Shown: positions 31,955-44,294 of the stretch, one piece after another
Position numbering within the stretch: the stretch's first letter is position 1
How the letters are laid out: each line of letters opens with the position of its first letter
Assembly (NCBI GenBank): GCA_036583965.1
Contig: JAZBQD010000018.1
Coordinates: 13,680,867 to 13,744,866 of the forward strand
Direction of reading: 5' to 3'
From: Prunella strophiata
Taxonomy: Eukaryota; Chordata; Aves; Passeriformes; Prunellidae
Length of the DNA stretch: 64,000 nt
Program-made: the position numbers and the translations under genes
The notes under the pieces: generated by a model
Told to the model about the DNA's origin: nothing
What the model saw: only the letters and a program-made list of their open reading frames with translations
The model's database searches: none

Positions 31955-34621
31955 TAAGCAAAAAAATCTCTCCATTAAGGTAAATAAATAGTCTTTAATT
32001 GTGTTAACTGACAGGGACACAAAAAACAACCATATTCTTTTTAAAGGGACATCTGAGAAAAGTTGTTAGATGAATTTAAGAAGTTAAAATAAGAAAGTAG
32101 AAGTCATTAAGGTTAAAGGTTCAGGGTTAGTGTATTACACATCCAGCAAGCCTGATGTGCCAATAAACATGGAATTCATTTGGTGATCTTTTACAGCTGG
32201 GTTTGTAATAATGATGACTTCAAAAGATGCACTGAGTCCTTGAAGGCATCCTGGGTGTTTGAAGCTTTATTGGAACTTTTCAAGCGAAAGATTCCTTGTT
32301 GGGTTATTTCTGCCACCCTGCCTTATTCCAGCACAAGGTGTTTTACATGTCTTAGGTGTGCGATGTGATGAATGACATAGGAAACTAAAAGTTTGGTCTC
32401 AAAGCACCCGGGCTACTGATGCCTCTGCCCAATGTGATGGAGTGGTTGTGGTAGGTGTGGTATGGACACAGCAGGGGTGTCCATAATATTAAGCTGTTTA
32501 GATGGGAGCAACCTGGTTCTAGCCAGTGTAATGGTAAGTGCAAAATTTACCTCTGCAGCAGCAGGGCTGTATCTCTAACTTGCTCTGAGGGAGCCTGCAG
32601 CCTCTACAGAGTAAACAAGTGACCCAGCTGATAAGGTCTCCTCAAGCTGAGGGTTTCCCTAGGGACCAGCCCATTGGGCCAGCAAGGCTGGCACCCATCC
32701 TCTCTGAAGCTGTGCCATGGTGCAGCAAGTGATGGGAGACTCCTGGGGACAGTGAGAGTGACCTTCAGCTGTGTTTGGGTGCATGAGAGGAGGGCTCCCA
32801 GCATGCTCATCACCCTCCCAGTAAAATCTGGCAGACTGCAGCAAAGGAGAAAACTGCCCTACTCCATTCTGGCTGGGATGGGGTTAGGGAAGGATCTTTG
32901 CTGCAGGAAGAAGCTACAGCACTTGCTTTCAGAGCCTGCATACAAATGCATGTCTTTGTACTCGACTTAAATTTCATTTTGCAGAGATGGTACAGTGCGG
33001 TGCACTTCAGGTCATATCGGTGTAAGAGCCTCAGGTCTGTTTACAGAATGTACATATGGAATTATTTTTCAAATATTGTTCTGTTGTTCATTAAAACATT
33101 GCAAACCTTAGTGGGAGGCAGGGGGAGTATTATTAGTACTGCAGTAATAGCTCATTCTTCAGAGATCAGGTTTCACTTGCTCAGTGCCAGCAAAGGAAGT
33201 TGTAGTGTTTTAGTGGAAAAAAAAAAAGGGATGGGTGATAAAATAATTTGCAAGAATTCACATCTGAACCTCGAGGCAGCATAACAAACCCCTGCATTTA
33301 TGGAGTTTTCCAATCCTCTTCAGGACAGGCAGTGTCTGATTTGTTGCTGAAATTGGAGTGTTTGTGTGGTTAAGGTGACTGGATGACAGGCTCATGCTTA
33401 CTGAGAGCGCTCCCATGTCCTACAGACATTTTCCAAAACACAGCATTAACCATTGGGAGCTGAAGTAACCAGAGGAAGCAGGCTGTTCTTGCATTTTATT
33501 TAATTTTTAATTAAGCTATTTTTGCATTACTTTTGTTTTAATAGTCAAAGGACTTTTTAAAGAAAGTCCCATTGTCAGCAATCTCTGTTAGAAAGGCCAG
33601 TTGTCTCCACAACAGTGCTTCCTTTCAGGGATGATACTGGAGACTTGTTCAACAAGGGCACTTGTTTATTTTTTGTCTTTAAAACAGTTTTTTTGCTTTT
33701 TGGTTTTTGAAATCCATCAGAATAAATTTAGACTGGTGATAATATTAATGAGAAGTGAGAATTAATATTCTCTCCCCACTGCCTGTTAGTGCAGAATTTC
33801 TCCATTCAATCAACGTGAATGCAAATTTTCTTCTTGGTTCCTTAGTCTAGGAGGAACTCTTCCTCAGCTGTCACCTATGTATTTTTAACTTACCCATTAT
33901 AATTTCAGAGGATCAGAATCTATTCAGTGCTGGGCAGTCTAACTGGAGCTGAGGCCCCATGTTTACGTGCTGCTGTAGTCTCGGCATTGGCATTTTCAGT
34001 GCAAGCCTGAAGGGGCTGGTGCACAATCCATCCTTGTTCAGCCCTCCTGCTGTATCTAGCTTGAGATGCTGAGCAGAGCAGCATCTCATCACTTGTGGAA
34101 TTCACTTTACCTGAGTGTAGGGGCAAGCAATAAAAAGCCCTGCTCCTTTTCACCTTCAGACTTGCTTTCATCAACCTCATTTATAAGACATCTGTGAAAT
34201 CTATGAAATACAGTGTGTGGAAATATCAAATTACAGTATGCTTGGCTTATTTAATATGAGGAAGAAAAAGAAAACCCAAACAAGATGGTTTTACATTGCT
34301 CAGTATGCTAAATCATTCATCCACACAGCAAACATATGTGCAGGTAGAAAAGTGCCAAGCTGAGAAAATAAGAAATTTTCAAGAAGGCCAGGCAGACACT
34401 TAAGTATTTGAAAACATCAGCAACTTTATGTAATGATCCATAAAGCCTCAAAGCACCTTAAAAATAAGAAATGGAAACCCATCCTGGGCAGACAAGATGA
34501 ACAGGGTTTTGTGCATGTGCACACCTGTGCTGGGCCTCTGGAGCCTGCCTGCAGCCTGCCCTGACACTCTTTGTCTGCATGGTGCCATGTGGAAGCTGTG
34601 GGTGCTCAGGCAGCAGGACGT

Positions 34622-34709
34622 GGGCTAGTGGTGAACATGGCAGTGCTGGGCTAACAGCTGGACTCAGTGATCTCAGAGCGCTTTTCCAAACGTCATGATT
34701 CTATGATCC
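34622..34709 (+). mobile_element. CR1 LINE, 3'-end fragment
   Basis: The segment has the CR1 3' layout: 'GGCAGTGCTGGGCTAACAGC', then 'TGGACTCAGTGATCT', a 'CTTTTCCAAAC' block and a terminal 'ATGATTCTATGAT'. It is 5'-truncated and inserted sense to NR3C2. Confidence 0.88.
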
Positions 34710-36659
34710 CGTATTTCCTTCTTGTAGGGATTGTATTTCTCTTATTTTGGGTGGCTCATGTGCATCATGTCCTGAAGAACCACAGTGTAGCAGGGACAGT
34801 GCCCCTCTCTACCAAGACCCCAAAAGTTTTGGTAGTGTGCCTGTGAATGGCCATGGGCATTTCAGGGCGAGATGCACATGCAGCACTTGGATGGAGGTGA
34901 AGTGCCTGACAAACACCCTCAGGAACATTAGAAACAGATGTCCTGCACATGGTATCAAAAACCTAATCTGGATCCTCCTCGGCATCTCCTGTTGGCTTTG
35001 GCAGGAAGGGCTGTATCTTACATGGCAAGTCCTCGTTTCATACAGAGACTGTGTACTGTATGGTTAGGCAGTTTGCAGAACAAAAGCTTAATTTGGTTTC
35101 AATCTGGCTGATACTAAACAGGCTTTGAGTGAAGAGGGCTTTTGTTTCGATGCCATGACATTAAACCCTAATGTGAACCTTCCCCTTGGCAAGGCAGTGT
35201 CCTGCGCTGTCATTTGCTTGTTGACATTTTCTGCCAAACAAAAATAAATTCTTTAAGGCTCATGCTGCTGAATAATTAATTTTTTATGGTTCCTGAAGGG
35301 AATACTTTATAGCTGAGGTGGATCTTTCCATAGGCTGAGAGCGCCAGGATTTCACTCGCTGAAAGCGCTGACAGTGGGAATAAGGGCACGGATCCTCCGG
35401 AGGCAGGGTTGCAAGGGATGCTGTGCTGGATGCAAATGTGCCTCTGCAGGTTCCTAATCCAGCAGATATAAAGCTGCAGATGAGCCCCTCAGCTGTCACC
35501 AACACCTTTGGGTACACTTACTTCTGCTGCTGTTCTACCCATGTTGTGTCCCACAGATGATGAGCAGTTTGGAGCCTCGTTTGGTCCTCAGTGCCTGAAT
35601 TCTCAGGGTGAGCATTTTCTCTGTTTAGTGAGAGGATAGATCCAGCCTCTACTCCCAGAGCAGCAGCGATGTGGGAGTGTGCCAGGTGTGTGTTGTGGCA
35701 GCTAATATGCATCTGTCAAGTGAGAAATTGATTCCCAGCTCCCTAAGGCAGACAGAAGCCACTCTGATTGTTGTCGTGCTCAGTTTGTGATGGTCAGATC
35801 CCTCTTCCTTCATGTTTGCTGGGGAAGGGCAGAACATTGCTACTGCTGAAGAGCAAAGAAGACTTGGCTCAAAGTTTGTGCTAGCCAAGGGATGAGGATG
35901 TTTCATTGCTGTGTGATGCTGTGGGTGCATCCTCCAGGCACAGAACACAAGTTGAACTCAGGCTCTTCTGTGGCATGTCCAGGTGTCAGGTGCTGTGGTT
36001 TGGGTGTGCACTGTGGTTATAAAGGAAACGTGAAAAAATGAGTGCAGTTCCTCAGTCAGATAAATGCATCAGTCCAGGCAGAACCAGGGTCCATGTTTGC
36101 TCTGCCAGATACTGTTAGTGCTTAATCCATATGTATTTTATCCACCTTTTACTCCTTTCTAGCATGAGGCAAATTCTCTGCTTAGGTATAACCAGAGGCT
36201 TTATCCCTTGGTCTTCCCTTGTACTCCCTGTGATGGCGGAAGGCTTTACTCTTGAGTTAGAGTTCAGGATTTCCTAGGCAGCTAGGAACTGGCCACTGTT
36301 GGTCACCAAAGGACATATGGATCTCCAAGAATCAGCCTGTAAGCCATCCCAGAGGGAGCAACTTCCCTCCTGAGCCCTTGGAGTAATAATTACTTTACAT
36401 CATGGGATTTTCATAGGACAGGGAGCAAAAATGAATATAGTGGTATTGGAATAATCAAGACTTGCTTGGCAGTGGTTTTCCTTAGCCTTCCTGGCTGTTG
36501 GAGCAGGAGTTCTGTATCCACCTTGTGAAGTGGAAAAAGCAGGAAGTGATAGTAGTCCTAAACTCACCAAGGGCTCTGCTGGGTGAGGAAGGAGTTGGTG
36601 GGCAGAGACCCGTTCCTGAAAGGGACAGAAACAGACAATTTGGAGTGGAGGTTGTTTAG

Positions 36660-36756
36660 GGTTTTTTTTTGTTTGTTTGTTTGTTTTTTTGTTGTTGTTG
36701 TTTGTTTTGTTTTGGGGTTTTTTTGGTGTTTTTTGTTTGTTTCTTTGTTTTTTTAA
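36660..36756 (+). repeat. T-rich (TTTG)n/(TTG)n simple repeat
   Basis: The run of T, GTTT and GTT units has almost no A or C. It is low-complexity sequence, possibly length-polymorphic. Confidence 0.85.
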
Positions 36757-36775
36757 TATAGGAGAATACTGAAGT

Positions 36776-36799
36776 TTCTGACAGTAATTACTGTCAGAA
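36776..36799. repeat. Perfect 24-bp palindrome
   Basis: The left arm TTCTGACAGTAA is followed directly by its exact reverse complement TTACTGTCAGAA, with no spacer. The centre is TAATTA, a homeodomain-type core. It lies about 20 bp after a T-rich simple repeat. Confidence 0.9.
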
Positions 36800-39700
36800 G
36801 AAATTACTCAGCATTGTGTTGTTACCCTACTGCTGGCTAATTGCTGTCTCAGTAGGCTTAATCACAGAGATGCTCCTGATAGAGAAGTGACTGAGAGCTT
36901 TCATACCACACTCAGAGATTCTGAGAGAATTTGGAGAAAAAGAAGCACAGAAATGTGCTCCCTTGAAAATCCAATAGTTCTTACCATTTCTGGAAATGCA
37001 AAGGCATCATGGTGAGATTTCCAAACTAAAATAAATTCCTTTTGCTGTAAAAATGGGGCAAGTGCTCAAAGGTCACTTTAACTGTATTAACTTCAGGGAC
37101 TTCATTAAAGGATTCATTTTTTTTTTGATTATGAAGAACAGTATGCGTGAAAAATTCCATTTTATACACACCCCACCCTAATAACAGAAAATTACATTTG
37201 ATTAATACTCCTGTTTCTCAGAGGTGCTCAATACAGCATACAAATGCAAAAATTGATTAGGTAAAAAGAATTGCTAAGGCTTGCTGTAGTCTTGAAAATA
37301 TTTGAAGCGCAGCACACTGCCAGGGTAGTGATGAGAGAATTGGGAATTGTTTTAGTTGTGGCCTTAACTGCACTGCCAAGCTGTAAGTCTTCAGAAGTGT
37401 GCTTCAGTAGCTGAAATAATTGAGATTGTAGAAGCCAGGATGTTTCTAGTCACCATTGCACTGCTTGTGCAAGCAGCAGTGCTTCACTCTCACTGCTAAA
37501 CTGGAGTTGTCTGTCACACTGCTGGAGTGGAGGAGCTCTCAGCTTTTCCAGTATAAATCACCAGAAGTAGAGGGTAGAAGTGGTGAGCTAAAGTGTAGTC
37601 AGGAGTTCTCAGAGCACAAGGATTTTACAAGGCTTTAAAGAACAACCAGGAGTATATTTCATCTAGGAAATTCATAAGGCATGTTCAGAGATGCTGGATA
37701 GCATGTGTTACCTTGCTTGTCACCTGTGGTGACAGTCACTGCAAAGACAGAGCTTGTGTGTTCCAAGAGAAAACAAACTTCTTGATATCCTTACTGAAGA
37801 GGGAAGTTCTCTTTTAAAGCAAAAGACCATCTAAATTATTTACCTGTTACAAATCATAACTCCATCAGACAAATGTTGTTTGGGATGCAGAAGCAAGGAC
37901 TCACATTTCAAAATTAACATTGCCTGTGGGACTGGAGTTTTTCATCCTTTTAGTGCAGCTGCATGCCAAGGCTGCTGAGCTGGCAGGGGGCTGGTACTTT
38001 GGAAAATGCATGGGAGCACACCTGCAGAAAATAGCCTGCTCATGGCTCAGCTCTTGGTCTCACAGCTTTATCTGTCTGACCTTAGCACAGTGTTTACATT
38101 TTCATACTTCTGAGCTGGCTTTCAATTCTGCCACATTTTTCCTCTTTATTTTAATGCTTTCCCAGTCCCAAAAGGCCATGCAGCTTTCAAGGCTGGAGTT
38201 GAAAAGATCCTGACTGCAATCCCGTGGTCCTGGTGACACATGGGGTCACAGGTGTGACACACAATGCTTCCTAGTCCTCCCTTTTTCTTTATGTGGATGA
38301 TTATTGTCAAGTGTGTTAAAGCTGATAGCTTAAGAAAGTGGAACAAAAGTTTTAGCAGACTAAATAGGTATAGAAAATACATTATCCTTAGGGCTTCAAC
38401 CTAAGTATGACATGATGGGAGGGTTCTAGGGATTTTCTTTTAAACTGTTGTGCAAACTTAACCATTCTCCTCTGTGGTGAGGTTCATAGTGTGCTGTGCT
38501 GTGATCGTATCCATGATCATGTGCTGGTTTTCACCCACTGGACTGCTGACTTGAATTGAGTAGAATATTGAATGCAGAGTACATTATGCTTCCTTTATTT
38601 GTGTTATTTTTCATTTCCCCTTGTCTGCATATTCACCAGACATAAATGTGTCCTTGGTACTACTAAAAGCTTGCAAAGAAGTCAGAAATAGTAGTTTCTA
38701 GGTAGGATTTCCTGTGACCTGTCTCACTGAATCCAGAGGCTCCACAGGGGTGTGACGAGGCAGGAATTCACTTGAGCTGCACAGAAGGCAGTGGGACAGA
38801 GGTGATCCCAAACCCCTCTCACATTCAGTGATGTGAAAGAAGTTTAGGAAAAGGAGCACATTCACAGGGTCATTGTCAAGGCTGTGCTGGGGTGCAAGGC
38901 TTACTTTGCTTAGGGCTGGTGTTTGATGCCTGAGGCAGGGAGGAGGGACTGGCAATCACACCAAGACACAGTTTCCTTCACTTTGGTTTTGTGCTGTTTA
39001 GAGTATTTTTGGCACAGGATATATGCAGTAACAACCTCCTCCTCATGGGTAAAGTAAACCTTTGAACATCAGCATTTTTTCCTTGAAAACCAGATTATGT
39101 CTATGCTACTTATTTAGCATGCATCTGTTTAATTAATTAGTGTTGCTTCATGACATGCCAGATCATCAGGAATGACCTAAGACCCAGCAAGCAGACTCAT
39201 GTAGTGCTCAATAGCAGCAAGTCATGTGTTTGAGTGATCTCAGCACTTCTCTGGGATGTTCATAAACTGCTTACATGTTTGCAAGAACAGCTGTGAAAGT
39301 CCTGAAAATGAGCAACAAGGTATGGTGCTACAGGATGGAAATGTTGCTGCCCATATTTTTTATTAATTTCCTTTTCTGCCTTCCAGAAGTCCACTTTTAT
39401 TTGCTCTAACAGGGGCTTTATGGCAGAGTGCAATTCTGCATGGTAAGAATTGAAATGACAAACTTGTGTTTGATAAACTACAAAAGCAGAAGTGTTTCAA
39501 GTCCTCTGCAAGGAAATGAGGTGCCAAAATTATTTTAACACTTAGATTTTTAAATAGCAGAGGCTCTTTCCTTCAATCACACAACAGTGTGTGAACTGCA
39601 GTGGAAGTTCACACACCAGCTAAAACCTGGATGTGCTTCATTCCTTCACATTTCTTAAAGATTGGGAAGGGTCCAACATACTTGTAAGGCTTTAGGAGAT

Positions 39701-40241
39701 GCATTTAGGTCACAGCCACCAAAAAACCTGTAGATGGTGTCTCTGTAAATCCTGAAATGCCACTGTGTGATGCAGCAGTTGTGTTGTTGAGCTGCAAATA
39801 TCAGCTGCTCTGGCAGTTGTAGGTTGTGGGCCCTGGAGAATGCACTGAGTTAACCAAATAATCTGATTTAATGAATGTGTATCCAGCTGAAGCTGAGAGA
39901 TACAATAGTTTATGGCTGATCTTTTCCCCCTGGGCAGAAGCCTTTATTTTTGTAGACCTGGAGTTTTTGTGGTGGCCAGTTGCTGTTAGTGAAAGGAAAA
40001 GTGCAGCTAGGCTGAAAAATCAAATCTCTGGTCTCTTGGACTTTCCTAGTTTGCTGATTTTTAATGAGTCAACTAGCCCTTTGGCATTTGGGTTATTTTG
40101 TTTGCTTTATAACCCCTGTAAATGGACTGTCAGGTCAGAGTAAGATGGTATTTCTTGGAAATAATCAATTATCAGTAAGCTGTTGTTTGCGCGCAAAAAT
40201 ACCGGTGTTTTTCCTAAAAAGTGTTTCTTTCTGTATTTCAG

Positions 40242-40397
40242 CTTGTTAGTGACTTATTGGAATTCTGCTTCTACACCTTCCGAGAGTCTCAGGCACTGAA
40301 AGTAGAGTTTCCAGCCATGCTGGTGGAAATCATCAGTGACCAGCTACCAAAGGTGGAATCTGGGAATGCCAAGCCCCTGTACTTTCACAGGAAGTGA
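40242..40397 (+). CDS. NR3C2: Mineralocorticoid receptor: helices 10-12, C-terminal tail and stop (human exon 9 equivalent)
   Basis: This terminal coding exon follows TATTTCAG and ends in TGA at 40395-40397. It encodes [16 protein letters not shown], then [18 protein letters not shown] and [17 protein letters not shown], 51 residues. The helix 10/11 pocket residues Cys and Thr (human C942 and T945, in EFCFYTF) are intact, as is the activation-function-2 helix with its Glu (MLVEII), which docks LxxLL coactivators. The C-terminal strand PLYFHRK is the invariant end of corticosteroid receptors. The only clear change from human is Gln for His in FRESQAL. There is no sign of truncation. Confidence 0.98.
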   Translation, partial: LVSDLLEFCFYTFRESQALKVEFPAMLVEIISDQLPKVESGNAKPLYFHRK

Positions 40398-40648
40398 TAG
40401 AAAATGTCTTAAATGGAAGAACTTTGCCTTAAGTTTCCCTGTGTTATTCCACACCCATGAAGGACCCAAGAAACCATATTTTAAACATGCTCTTTACACT
40501 TGTTCAGCAGTCTCTGAATAGTCTAAAATCATACAAAGGGTTTGGGGGAATGGAAAGCAGTTGACTCGGATTTGGCAAGACCTAGATGTTTGGAAATTAC
40601 CCCATAACCCTAAAACACTTAGAAAATGTTCCTGTTCCTCTGGATGAA

Positions 40649-40656
40649 AAGCCATA
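40649..40656 (+). promoter_or_regulatory. Predicted miR-135 site (8-mer AAGCCATA)
   Basis: AAGCCATA is complementary to miR-135 bases 2-8 plus the A opposite base 1. It lies about 250 bases after the stop codon. miR-135a is reported to repress mammalian NR3C2. Activity in this species is inferred. Confidence 0.55.
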
Positions 40657-40835
40657 TCTAGTCAATAACTCTTTGATTTTGATATTTTAACAGATGGAGT
40701 TTTAAATATGCCATGTAGTTTCTGGTATTGTTTGCTTGTTTTAAAAGGGTTCGAGAACTAATGAGAACTTTTTAAAGCTTACCCTTGGTTTGCACATAAA
40801 ACGTAAAGTCAATATGGGGCATTAATATTCTTTTC

Positions 40836-40839
<4 letters not shown>

Positions 40840-40866
<27 letters not shown>
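40840..40866 (+). repeat. Poly-A run of 27 inside the 3'UTR
   Basis: This genomic A homopolymer lies about 440 bases after the stop codon. It is followed by further A-rich sequence and a TA/CA patch. It is not a polyadenylation site, because no AATAAA lies just upstream. Confidence 0.93.
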
Positions 40867-40890
40867 CCAAAAAAAAATTACAAACAAAAG

Positions 40891-40925
40891 CTATATATAT
40901 ACACACACATATATACACAAACACA
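40891..40925 (+). repeat. TA/CA dinucleotide patch
   Basis: Alternating TATATA and CACACA units lie in the 3'UTR shortly after the A run. Confidence 0.85.
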
Positions 40926-41400
40926 AACCCTAACGTGTAAAGTAATAACAGAACATTTGGTGTGGAATACTGTTATCCCCACCTGTGGCATTTGTTATCC
41001 CATGTTATCCCATCATAGATGATATACACTGTGTTAAGTGTCCATTTACTATTTAATTCAAAAGGATAAGATGTGAAAAACAAATGCCCTGGTATCAATT
41101 TATAGTATCTATTGTGCTGGCTTTACAAATAATTTTTTGCAGTCTTTTGCTGTACTGTACATTGCTGTATGTATAAATTGTGAAGGACCTGAAATAAGGT
41201 GTAAGGAACTTTTGTAAATGAGACAAAAAATCTTTAATGGTTAATAGGATGAATGGGAAAGTATTTTTGAAAGAACTCTATTTTGCTGGAGACTATTTAA
41301 GTACTATCTTTGTCTAAACAAACAAGGTAATTTTTTTGTAAAGTGAAATGTTCTGCATGCATAATGAACCGTTTACAGTGTATTTAAGAAAGGGAAAGCT

Positions 41401-41407
41401 GTGCCTT
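41401..41407 (+). promoter_or_regulatory. Predicted miR-124 site (7-mer GTGCCTT)
   Basis: GTGCCTT is complementary to miR-124 bases 2-8. It is followed by T, so it is a 7-mer rather than an 8-mer. miR-124 is a reported regulator of mammalian NR3C2. Function here is inferred. Confidence 0.5.
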
Positions 41408-41447
41408 TTTTAGCATCATATCTAATTTACCATCCTACAGTATCTGT

Positions 41448-41455
41448 TGTAAATA
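41448..41455 (+). promoter_or_regulatory. Pumilio-type element TGTAAATA
   Basis: An exact match to the PUF-binding consensus TGTANATA lies in the 3'UTR. A match this short can occur by chance in AT-rich sequence. Confidence 0.35.
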
Positions 41456-42663
41456 ACCACGCTTAACCTTTTCAGTTGTGTTTTAAGCCTTTCTATTTCT
41501 CTCTCTATTTTCCTCCCCTTTTGTCTCTCTTGCAAGTGTATGTGACTTGAGCACATCTTAGAACTCCTGCTTCATCTATCTGTAGGAAACTACACATTTT
41601 TGTGTTTGCCACTTTACCAAGGTTTCATTTAACAAGACAAATTATGATCTCTCTCCAAAGCTTTTGCCAGCTTAATGATCTAGTGAGTTCTTGCCCTCTA
41701 TTCCCTTTCTCTCTCAGGGGAACAGGGGCGAGCAACACATTGAATGATTTTTCTTTTTTTACTAAGGTTTCCCAGATTGTTTGGTTTTGTTTTTAGGTTT
41801 TGTTTTTTTCCTTTGAATACTGGATCTATAAGACATCTTAAAAGGTCAGATTATTATTTCAGATGGGGGAGATTGATTCCTGGTTATGCTGAAGGGAACA
41901 TGCAGATCATTACAGTAAGTATATCAAAGAGATTTGTACTGGTGAGAGGGATGGTGAGGGATGATAAGGGCAGATAAGCTGAGTAGAATTTTTAGTGATA
42001 AACTAAAAGTGTCTGTAATTTTGTAAGCATTTTTGTAATAATCGGGATACATACAAGAAGACAAATGTTCACACTACAAGTTCAACTCAGTTGGTCTGAT
42101 TTTGTCTCAAAAATGTTTTCTCTAGAATAAGACTGCAAAGAAAAGAATTTTTGAGGTGATTTTCACTATTTCACAATTTATAAGCAACTACAAGATTTTG
42201 GAGTAGAATAGAGGACAGGTGAACTTTTCTGAGGCTCAACTGTTGCTACCATATGCTCATGTTTAAATAGAATAGTTTTTCAGAGTCCTAATCTGTAGTG
42301 TTCTCTCTGGGTGCCATTGGTATTTTTGAGCTATAGTGTGTCCCTTGGCCGGTCGGAATGTAGCATTTCTTGTCACTGGTGGTCGAATTAAGAATTCTAC
42401 ACCCTTTCTGAACTCAAATTTGGAGGTGCACTGTGGTGCACTGAAGACAGTCAACGCTACTTGTCTTTTTAAATGACACCTGCCTTATGCAATGGGTAAT
42501 CTGTAAAGACTGTATTCAGAGAGGTTTTTTATATATAAATATATACATACATATATTATTTGCATTTTGGAAGTCTAATTCATAGGCAGATCTTTAAATA
42601 CTGACCTGCACAGCAATATGAAAGCCAAACTTCCAATGTGAGATATACAGCATGCAGACTGGT

Positions 42664-42671
42664 TGTTTACA
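42664..42671 (+). promoter_or_regulatory. Predicted miR-30 site (8-mer TGTTTACA)
   Basis: TGTTTACA is complementary to miR-30 family bases 2-8 plus A. It lies in the distal 3'UTR. It is predicted only. Confidence 0.4.
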
Positions 42672-42857
42672 GTAAAGACACAGTCATACAACCATCTTTT
42701 AATTTAGGTGTTTTGTTTTTTTTTTTTTTTTTAAAGTCTAAAATAGAAGATTTCAAAGCCAGGTTCTGGGTGAATACAGTCTGCAGCAGCTTTTTATATT
42801 AACAAAGTTACTGCCTCCTTTTCTGTCTCAGAGTAACTTTGCTTGACTAAAATAGCA

Positions 42858-42865
42858 AAGCCATA
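42858..42865 (+). promoter_or_regulatory. Second predicted miR-135 site (8-mer AAGCCATA)
   Basis: An exact repeat of the 8-mer at 40649, about 2.2 kb further on, lies some 220 bases before the proximal poly(A) signal. Two identical 8-mers in one 3'UTR make a chance match less likely. Confidence 0.5.
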
Positions 42866-43078
42866 TTCTACACTTCACTGTTAAATGCCTGTCCCAGTCC
42901 AAATTGTTGTCTGTTTGCTCCTATTTTTGTACCTTATTACTTTTAATCTTGGTTTGGTACAATTCATAATTCACAGAAACTTCATATAATTAAACACACT
43001 AAATTAGTTTTAAAAAGCAATTTATATCTTTATGCAAAAACGTATGTCTGTCTTTGCAAACAACTGTAAGCAGATTAT

Positions 43079-43084
43079 AATAAA
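43079..43084 (+). terminator. NR3C2: Poly(A) signal AATAAA, likely main NR3C2 3' end
   Basis: A canonical hexamer in GATTATAATAAATCC is followed within 40 bases by a T-rich and TGTTGT-containing stretch (43098-43110), as expected of a downstream element. Confidence 0.65.
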
Positions 43085-43953
43085 TCCTTTACTTTAATCA
43101 CCTGTTGTTTATGAAACCATTCATTGATTATTATTTTTTTGCTAGACATCATTGAAATAATAGATACAATTGGATATAGATGTTGTAAGAGGCAGTGTTC
43201 TCTTATCAAGGACACTTAAGCAGAATAGCCATCACTTTTTTTATCTAAACCTGTGTACAGAAAAAAGAAAAAGAAACCACAAAACCCAGCCCTAGTTTTT
43301 AGCTACCGGGAAGTTCGTTACATTCTTTTGAATTTGTTTAGAATGAAATAGGCATTTGTCTCCTGCAAAATACAAGACAAACTATAACAGCTTTTAGAAA
43401 GTGGGCTTTTGTTCATTGAGCTAAATTATTTTGTTGTAAGAAGGAACAGGGATATGCAGCAAGAGCATTGTATACACAGTTAAAATGTAAAATAGTGTAA
43501 TGTACTGCAGTGGGTATTTCAGGAATACTACACATCGTGCCACTGAGCAGTTGCACGGAGTAAAATAGAAAAGACTAAAGTTTGCAATATCAAAATCTTA
43601 TTAAAAAGATACTTTACAATCAATCATGCAAAAAGCTAATTCACAGGGTGGTGTTTTTCACTGACTTGTTTAAACATTTATGAAATTAAAAAATTCTACA
43701 GTAAATGCACTTTTAATTGTTTATTAAAGATTTGACTTTTTTAGAGCAATGTTTTCAGCTGGAGGTCAATGACTTGATAAGATAGACAGCAGTTCTGAGG
43801 CCAGGAAGCTCAGAGGAATGTTTAAGAATTCTTGGAGTTTAAATAGATTCCTGGATGAAAAAAGCAGCCAGCAGTATGGTGTAAACAGTAAAATCTATGC
43901 ATAATGATGCATTTATAATTAGGGGTTTGCTTCTGTATGTTTAAAGCTTTTTA

Positions 43954-43959
43954 AATAAA
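43954..43959 (+). terminator. NR3C2: Alternative distal poly(A) signal AATAAA
   Basis: The canonical hexamer sits in TTTAAATAAATAG. A GT-rich run (TTGTTTGGTCTTTATG) begins about 10 bases later. It would lengthen the 3'UTR by about 0.9 kb. Confidence 0.45.
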
Positions 43960-44159
43960 TAGAAAATATTGTTTGGTCTTTATGTTAATGTCTGCAAGTA
44001 CCTATTTTTCTTTTTTTTTTTTCTTTTTTTTATACAAATTGTACAAATATACATGAATTAAACTGGTTTGATTGCAAGTATTTCTTGCATTTTAATCTCA
44101 GCTAGCTGCTGGGGCAGTGATATCCTTAGAGCAAGCCTTCTGCTCATGTAGGAACAATA

Positions 44160-44294
44160 CAGAACCACAGAGTGGGTTGGGTTGGAAGGGACCTTAAAGA
44201 TCATCCAGTTCCAACCTTCAGCCTTGGGCAGGGACACCTTCCACTAGTCCAGGTGCTCAGAGCCCCATTTAACTGGACATGAACACTTCAACAT
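44160..44294 (-). mobile_element. CR1 LINE, 3'-end fragment
   Basis: On the + strand it begins 'CAGAACCACAGAGTGGGTTGG', then has 'GGAAGGGACCTTAAAGATCA', 'CAGTTCCAACCTTCAGCC', 'GGGCAGGGACACCTTCCACT' and 'GGTGCTCAGAGCCCCAT'. This is the reverse complement of the CR1 3' end. The left edge is the CR1 3' terminus, so the element points leftward. Confidence 0.92.

Larger units (their letters stand above)
40398..43105 (+). other. NR3C2: NR3C2 3' untranslated region
   Basis: This is AT-rich sequence after the TGA stop. The end is placed about 20 bases past the AATAAA at 43079-43084, which sits in ATTATAATAAATCC. A longer form using AATAAA 43954-43959 is possible. The region holds a 27-base A run (40840-40866), a TA/CA patch (about 40891-40925), a 17-base T run (42716-42732), several ATTTA pentamers and the microRNA and Pumilio matches listed separately. 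No coding potential is seen. The exact cleavage site is inferred. Confidence 0.8.
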
